Source: Gammaproteobacteria bacterium
GTDB lineage: Bacteria > Pseudomonadota > Gammaproteobacteria > JAABTG01
Assembly (NCBI GenBank): GCA_030066245.1
Contig: JASJBY010000070.1
Span: forward strand, 1-11,152
Length of the DNA: 11,152 nt
Reading direction: 5' to 3'
Under the pieces are notes generated by a model. That model saw only the letters and a list, made by a program, of their open reading frames with translations, was not told the origin of the DNA and did no database searches. A program made the translations under genes and the position numbers. This document shows positions 6,949 to 11,152 of this stretch, piece after piece. The stretch's first letter is position 1. Every line of letters starts with the position of its first letter.

Positions 6949-7049
6949 GATAAATGCTTCGAATTACGCTACACCGCAGGTCGGCACATGGGCCCGCCAG
7001 GTTTAGCCGCTCGTGCGTTTTTCAGAGTGCTGTGGCAGTGCTGGACGTG

Positions 7050-7055
7050 TATACT
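7050..7055 (+). promoter_or_regulatory. Candidate -10 box for the radical SAM genes (TATACT)
   Basis: TATACT matches the -10 consensus at 5 of 6 positions and ends 37 bases before the 7093 start codon. This would give a 5' leader of about 30 bases containing the GGGGGG Shine-Dalgarno. No good -35 hexamer is seen at the usual distance, so an activator might be needed. Confidence 0.28.
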
Positions 7056-7092
7056 CCTCGACGGTGATGACACAGCTGCCGGGGGGATTCGC

Positions 7093-8871
7093 ATGTCGGG
7101 CACACTTGAGCCCAGGGTTTTTCATCTCGTCCTAATCAAGCCGACCCACTACGACGACGAGGGATACCCCATCCAGTGGGTACGCTCCATCATACCGGCA
7201 AACTCGCTGGCGGCCCTCTTCGGAATCGGTCTGGACTGCGCCGAGCGGCAGGCGCTGGGGCGCGACGTGCGCATCGAGATCACCGCTTTGGACGAGACCA
7301 ACACCCGGGTCAAGGCGGCTGCCATCGTCAAGCAGATACGCGCTTCGGGCGGACACGGCCTGGTGGGCTTCGTCGGGGTTCAGTCCAACCAGTTCCCCCG
7401 CGCCATGGACCTTGCCCGGGAATTGCGCTCCCATGACATTCAGTGCTGCATCGGCGGCTTCCACGTCAGCGGCTGCATGGCAATGCTGCCGGAGCTGACG
7501 GCCGACCTGAAGGAAGCCCTCGATATTGGAATATCGCTGTTCGCCGGGGAGGCCGAGGGCCGCCTGGAAAGGGTGCTCCAGGACGCCTACCGGCGAGAGC
7601 TGAAGCCCATCTATAACTTCATGGACGACCTCCCCGGGCTGCAGGACCAGCCCGTGCCATACCTCCCAGAGGAACGGGTCAGGCGAACCTACGGCCGGCT
7701 GACTTCCTTCGATGCCGGGCGTGGCTGTCCGTATCTTTGCAGCTTCTGCACCATCATCAACGTCCAGGGACGGAAGTCCCGTTTCCGTAGTGCCGACGAC
7801 GTGGAGCACCTGGTACGCACGAATCTGGAGCAGAAGGTCGGCACGTTTTTCATCACCGACGACAACTTCGCCCGCAACAAGGAGTGGGAATCGCTATTCG
7901 ACCGGTTGATCGAGCTGCGCGAGGGAGAAGGCTTGCCTATCAAGTTCATCATCCAGGTCGACACCATGTGCCACAAAATCCCGCGCTTCATCGAGAAAGC
8001 CCGTCGGGCGGGCGTGTATCGGGTGTTCATCGGCATGGAGAATATCAACCCGGACGCGCTCAGTGAGGCGAGAAAGGGCCAGAATCGCATCACCGAGTAC
8101 CGGGCGATGCTCCAGGCCTGGCAAGACCGAGGTGTGACGACCTATGCCGGCTACATACTGGGCTTCCCGGGGGACACCCGCGAGTCCATTCTGCGTGACA
8201 TCAAGATCATCCAGCGGGAGCTTCCCGTCGACCTGCTGGAGCTCTTCATCCTCACGCCCCTGCCGGGTTCGGCCGACCACCAGAAGCTCTACAAGCAGGG
8301 CGTGGCCATGGACGCGGACATGAACCGCTACGACCTGACCCACGTGGTCACCGACCACCCCAAGATGTCCCGGGAAGAGCTGTTCCAGGTCTACCAGGAG
8401 GCCTGGGACGCCTACTACTCGCCGGCGCACGTGGAGACGCTGCTCCACAGGGCCAAGGCGCGGGGCGTTCCGCCTCGGAAGATGAAGAGCAGGGTGCTCA
8501 AGTTCTACGCTCTGGTGCGCTGCGAGAAGATGCATCCCCTGGACGGAGGACTGTTGCGGCTCAAGTACCGCCGGGACCGTCGGCACGGCATGCCCCTGGA
8601 GAACCCCGTGATTTTCTACGGGCGCTTTGTCTGGCAGTTCGTCGCCAAGCATTTGGATTTCGTACGGCTGGTCTGGCAGTACCATCGCATCTGCCGCCGG
8701 GTGGAGAAAGACACGGCCCCCTACACGGACCTTGCCTTAACGCCGGTGCAGGATCACGACATGGCCGAGCTGGAGATCTTCACGGCCACGGACGCCGCCA
8801 AGGCCACCTACCAGAAGGCCCAGCAGAAGAAGCGGGGTGTCCGGCGCCCCCTGGCGGCTGCTCAGTCTTGA
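7093..8871 (+). CDS. Cobalamin-binding-domain radical SAM protein, copy 1 (substrate unknown)
   Basis: The 592-residue product starts at 7093 (MSGTLEPRVF), behind a GGGGGG stretch at 7081-7086. An in-frame ATG at 6988 is open but has no ribosome site and adds a sequence the paralogue lacks. Residues about 9-190 look like a B12-binding Rossmann domain, with VGFVGVQSNQFP, CCIGGFHVSGC and AGEAEGRLE. The classic DxHxxG cobalamin-ligand motif is not seen, as in many class B enzymes, where cobalamin is bound without a His ligand. The radical SAM core follows at about 200-425. It holds RGCPYLCSFC (Cys212, Cys216 and Cys219, the CxxxCxxC that binds the 4Fe-4S cluster), FFITDDNFARN, VFIGMENINP and YILGFPGDT. 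Residues about 425-592 form an extension I do not recognise, without a SPASM-type Cys cluster. Class B enzymes catalyse methylations, ring formations and other radical reactions on unactivated carbon. A close paralogue lies 109 bases downstream. The class is confident; the reaction is unknown. Confidence 0.9.
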   Translation: MSGTLEPRVFHLVLIKPTHYDDEGYPIQWVRSIIPANSLAALFGIGLDCAERQALGRDVRIEITALDETNTRVKAAAIVKQIRASGGHGLVGFVGVQSNQFPRAMDLARELRSHDIQCCIGGFHVSGCMAMLPELTADLKEALDIGISLFAGEAEGRLERVLQDAYRRELKPIYNFMDDLPGLQDQPVPYLPEERVRRTYGRLTSFDAGRGCPYLCSFCTIINVQGRKSRFRSADDVEHLVRTNLEQKVGTFFITDDNFARNKEWESLFDRLIELREGEGLPIKFIIQVDTMCHKIPRFIEKARRAGVYRVFIGMENINPDALSEARKGQNRITEYRAMLQAWQDRGVTTYAGYILGFPGDTRESILRDIKIIQRELPVDLLELFILTPLPGSADHQKLYKQGVAMDADMNRYDLTHVVTDHPKMSREELFQVYQEAWDAYYSPAHVETLLHRAKARGVPPRKMKSRVLKFYALVRCEKMHPLDGGLLRLKYRRDRRHGMPLENPVIFYGRFVWQFVAKHLDFVRLVWQYHRICRRVEKDTAPYTDLALTPVQDHDMAELEIFTATDAAKATYQKAQQKKRGVRRPLAAAQS

Positions 8872-8980
8872 TCACCCGCGCCGGCGTCGCATGCCAATTA
8901 CTGTCGTGTCGAATCGGGCTCCGGCCCGTAAGTTGACCGTTTCCCGTCTTGCTGCCCTGTAGAGGATGCCAGGTACCCGT

Positions 8981-10750
8981 ATGTCCGCGTCAAAGGTTTT
9001 CCACCTCGTTCTCATCAAGCCTTCCCACTACGATGACGACGGGTATCCCATTCAGTGGCTACGTTCGATCATACCGGCGAATTCGCTGGCAGCCCTCTAC
9101 GGCATTGGACAGGACTGCGTCGAGCGGCGGGTTCTTGGCGACGACGTGCACATCGAGATCACCGCCCTGGACGAAACCAACACTCGGGTTAAGGCAGCGG
9201 CGATTGTCAAGAAGATCCGGGCATCCGGCGGCCACGGTCTAGTGGGCTTCGTCGGGGTTCAGTCCAATCAATTCCCGCGCGCCCTGGATATTTCGCGCGA
9301 GCTTCGCGCTGCTGGAATTCAGTGCTGTATCGGTGGCTTCCATGTCAGCGGCTGCATGGCGATGCTGCCGGAACTCACTCACGACCTGAAGGAGTCCCTG
9401 GACCTCGGCATATCGCTTTTCGCCGGAGAGGCGGAGGGTCGCCTGGAGACGGTGCTCCAGGATGCTTACCGGGGCCAGCTCAAGCCCATCTACGATTTCC
9501 TGAGCGATCTCCCGGGCCTGCAACGGCAGCCGGTGCCGTATCTCCCGGTTGAACGGGTCCGGCGTACCTACAACAAGCATACATCCTTCGATGCCGGGCG
9601 CGGCTGCCCCTACCTGTGCAGCTTCTGCACCATCATCAACGTGCAGGGACGAAAATCACGTTTTCGCAGCGCTGACGACGTGGAGCGCATAGTGCGCAGC
9701 AATCTGGCTCAGGGAGTCCACAGCTTTTTCATCACCGATGACAATTTTGCTCGCAACAGGGAGTGGGAAACACTGTTCGACCGGCTGATCCAGCTGCGAG
9801 AAGATGAGGGCCTGCCCGTCAAGCTCGTCATCCAGGTGGACACCATGTGTCACAAGATCCCGCGTTTCATGGAAAAAGCGCGTCGTGCAGGGGTAACCAG
9901 GGTTTTTATCGGCATGGAGAACATCAACCCGGAAACCCTCAGTGAGGCGCGCAAAGGCCAGAATCGGATCACCGAGTACAGGGCAATGTTCCAGGCTTGG
10001 CATGCCGTCGGCGTGACGACCTATGCTGGCTACATCCTCGGCTTTCCTGGAGATACCCGCGACTCGATCCTGCGGGACATCAGCATCATTCAGCGCGAGT
10101 TGCCGGTCGATTTGCTGGAGTTCTTCATCCTCACGCCGCTGCCCGGTTCTGCCGATCACCAGAAGCTCTACCAGCAGGGCGTGGCCATGGACACGGACAT
10201 GAATCGCTATGATCTGGTGCATGTGGTGACGGACCATCCGAAGATGTCTCGGGAGGAACTGCTGCAAGTTTATCGGGATGCCTGGGATGCCTATTACTCG
10301 CCCGCCCACGTGGCGACACTGCTGCGCCGGGCAAAGGCACGGGGCTTCGCCCCGCGGGCCATGAGCAACAAAATTTTGAAGTTCTACGGCATAATGCGCT
10401 GTGGCCGGATTCATCCCCTGGATGGTGGGCTACTGCGGCGAAGGTACCGTAAGGACCGTCGCCCCGGGATGCCGTTGGAAAACCCGCTTGTCTTCTACAC
10501 ACGCCACGTCGGAGAGTTTTTTCGCCAACACGCGGCGTTCGTGCGACTGGCCTGGCAGTTCCGCCGCATCTCGCGGAGCGTCGAGAAAGATACCTCCGAC
10601 TACACGGATCTGGCGCTGACGTCCGTCGAGGAGCACGACATGGCCGAGCTGGAGATGTTCACGGCTACGGATGCTGCCAAGGCGACCTATCGGAAAGCCC
10701 AGCAGAAGAAGCAGGCCGGGCAGCGGCCGGTGGCGGCTGTCCAGCCCTGA
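8981..10750 (+). CDS. Cobalamin-binding-domain radical SAM protein, copy 2 (tandem paralogue, substrate unknown)
   Basis: The 589-residue product aligns without gaps to copy 1 from its VFHLVLIKP on, at about 80% identity counted by eye. I choose the start at 8981 (MSASKVFHLV) over the in-frame ATG at 8966. AGG lies seven bases before 8981, whereas the AGAGG before 8966 abuts that ATG. The 8981 start also matches the N-terminus of copy 1 better. The cluster motif RGCPYLCSFC is intact (Cys209, 213, 216), as are ITDDNFARN, FIGMENINP and YILGFPGDT. The B12-like N-terminal half and the radical SAM core are the most conserved; residues about 450-530 differ most. In that region several charged and aromatic positions change, which may alter substrate or partner. 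Both copies look functional, so this is not a decaying duplicate. The genes are probably co-transcribed, although TTGACC at 8933-8938 could be a weak -35 box. Confidence 0.9.
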   Translation: MSASKVFHLVLIKPSHYDDDGYPIQWLRSIIPANSLAALYGIGQDCVERRVLGDDVHIEITALDETNTRVKAAAIVKKIRASGGHGLVGFVGVQSNQFPRALDISRELRAAGIQCCIGGFHVSGCMAMLPELTHDLKESLDLGISLFAGEAEGRLETVLQDAYRGQLKPIYDFLSDLPGLQRQPVPYLPVERVRRTYNKHTSFDAGRGCPYLCSFCTIINVQGRKSRFRSADDVERIVRSNLAQGVHSFFITDDNFARNREWETLFDRLIQLREDEGLPVKLVIQVDTMCHKIPRFMEKARRAGVTRVFIGMENINPETLSEARKGQNRITEYRAMFQAWHAVGVTTYAGYILGFPGDTRDSILRDISIIQRELPVDLLEFFILTPLPGSADHQKLYQQGVAMDTDMNRYDLVHVVTDHPKMSREELLQVYRDAWDAYYSPAHVATLLRRAKARGFAPRAMSNKILKFYGIMRCGRIHPLDGGLLRRRYRKDRRPGMPLENPLVFYTRHVGEFFRQHAAFVRLAWQFRRISRSVEKDTSDYTDLALTSVEEHDMAELEMFTATDAAKATYRKAQQKKQAGQRPVAAVQP

Positions 10751-10759
10751 GAGTTTCCG

Positions 10760-10792
10760 GACCCCAGCCGTCGGGCCCTCGGGGTCACGGCT
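10760..10792 (+). other. Interleaved inverted repeats (alternative hairpins) after radical SAM copy 2
   Basis: Two 6-base arms sit side by side: GACCCC (10760-10765) and AGCCGT (10766-10771). After 9 bases their reverse complements follow in the same order: GGGGTC (10781-10786) and ACGGCT (10787-10792). In RNA each pair can form only at the cost of the other, or as a strained pseudoknot. CCG at 10757-10759 and CGG at 10793-10795 could extend the second arrangement. The site lies in the 115-base gap before the AsmA-family gene. There is no T-tract, so a terminator role is uncertain. Confidence 0.35.
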
Positions 10793-10865
10793 CGGAATCA
10801 CGCCGCCGGGGAACACGCCTCCGCTCTAGCTGACCTAAGAGTATGTGCGACTCGGAGTACGGCTC

Positions 10866-11152
10866 ATGCGCCTCCTGAAAACGCTCCTCATCGGTCTTGG
10901 GATTCCGGTGCTTGCGCTCGGTGTGCTGGTGCTCCTGATTCCGTGGTACGTCCAGACCGAACGGTTTCGTGGCCAGATTGAGGCACAAGGTTCGGAGGCT
11001 TTCGGTCGGCCGCTCACCATCGACGGAGAGATCACCCTACGTCCTTCCCTTAGCCCGCGGATCACTGTTGATGACATCCGTGTTGGGAATCCTGACTGGG
11101 CCTCCCGACCGTACCTGCTGGTTGCCCAGCGGCTTGAGCTTCAGGTCGACCT
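10866..11152 (+). CDS. AsmA-family protein, N-terminal part (cut by window edge)
   Basis: Ninety-five codons are visible before the window ends. The start at 10866 (MRLLKTLLIGLG) has GGAG eight bases upstream, at 10854-10857. Residues about 5-27 form a hydrophobic N-terminal anchor ending in IPWYVQ. The following stretch, with GRPLTIDGEITLRPSLSPR, then VDDIRVGNPDWASRPYL and VAQRLELQV, is typical of the AsmA N-terminal domain. That domain has a beta-rich repeat beginning with a 'GRPLxIxG' turn and an 'NPxWAxxPxLxxAxxLxLxV' segment. AsmA-like proteins are inner-membrane-anchored periplasmic proteins of the bridge-like lipid transfer type, linked to outer-membrane lipid homeostasis. The gene lies 115 bases downstream of the radical SAM pair on the same strand, so read-through is possible. 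Which AsmA paralogue this is cannot be decided from the fragment. Confidence 0.87.
   Translation, partial: MRLLKTLLIGLGIPVLALGVLVLLIPWYVQTERFRGQIEAQGSEAFGRPLTIDGEITLRPSLSPRITVDDIRVGNPDWASRPYLLVAQRLELQVD

Noticed and set aside
6988..7092. 35-codon N-terminal extension of radical SAM copy 1
   Set aside because: It has no ribosome site, is absent from copy 2, and would overlap the likely promoter at 7050-7055.
7894..8685. Long open frame of 263 codons on the minus strand within radical SAM copy 1
   Set aside because: It is antisense to a gene with clear motifs. A matching antisense frame exists in copy 2 (9656-10414), as expected when GC-rich codon use leaves the opposite strand open. The composition is rich in His, Arg, Val and Leu, typical of such shadows.
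8916..8927. GGGCTCCGGCCC hairpin between the two radical SAM genes as a terminator
   Set aside because: The stem has only 4 bp and no T-tract follows, so it is not enough to separate the two genes into different transcripts.
8966..8980. Earlier start of radical SAM copy 2 at 8966
   Set aside because: AGAGG abuts this ATG, too close to serve it. The start at 8981 has AGG seven bases upstream and fits copy 1 better.
10760..10792. Stable H-type RNA pseudoknot
   Set aside because: The order of the arms allows it on paper, but the connecting loops 1 and 3 would be zero bases long with 6-bp stems, which is sterically very unlikely. Alternative hairpins are the better reading.

Overview
The window is GC-rich, compact and dense with genes, with little intergenic space except one 0.6 kb gap. 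The recognisable genes (a HisF tail, a GspA/GspB pair of the type II secretion system, an AsmA-family start) fit a Gram-negative proteobacterium, most likely a gammaproteobacterium. The species cannot be named from the sequence. No tRNA, rRNA, CRISPR array, transposase or phage gene was found, so this reads as ordinary chromosome rather than an island.

Layout, left to right. (1) 1-90: the last 29 codons of hisF (+). (2) 206-1447 (-): a 413-residue multi-pass membrane protein of unknown function, convergent with hisF. (3) 1448-2068: a 621-base divergent intergenic region with helically phased direct repeats and a perfect palindrome. (4) 2069-3532 and 3529-4179 (+): a two-gene unit overlapping by ATGA. 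It encodes a coiled-coil, multi-pass membrane protein and a small lipoprotein with a von Willebrand factor A-like fold and a MIDAS metal site. (5) 4171-4230: two back-to-back hairpins at the convergent junction. The first has the stop codon of the lipoprotein gene as its loop. (6) 4241-6827 (-): gspA then gspB, whose products help insert the type II secretin through the peptidoglycan. (7) 7093-8871 and 8981-10750 (+): tandem paralogues, about 80% identical by eye, of a radical SAM enzyme with a cobalamin-binding-like N-terminal domain. (8) 10866-11152 (+): the start of an AsmA-family protein, cut by the window edge.

How the parts may work together. GspA and GspB certainly act as a pair. The core secretion genes gspC-N are not here. 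The coiled-coil membrane protein and the VWA lipoprotein are translationally coupled and probably form one envelope complex, but their function is unknown. The divergent membrane protein may or may not belong with them. The two radical SAM proteins probably act on related substrates, since both keep the complete cluster motif. No neighbour identifies the substrate. The strongest candidates for undescribed biology are this tandem radical SAM pair and the coiled-coil/VWA lipoprotein pair.
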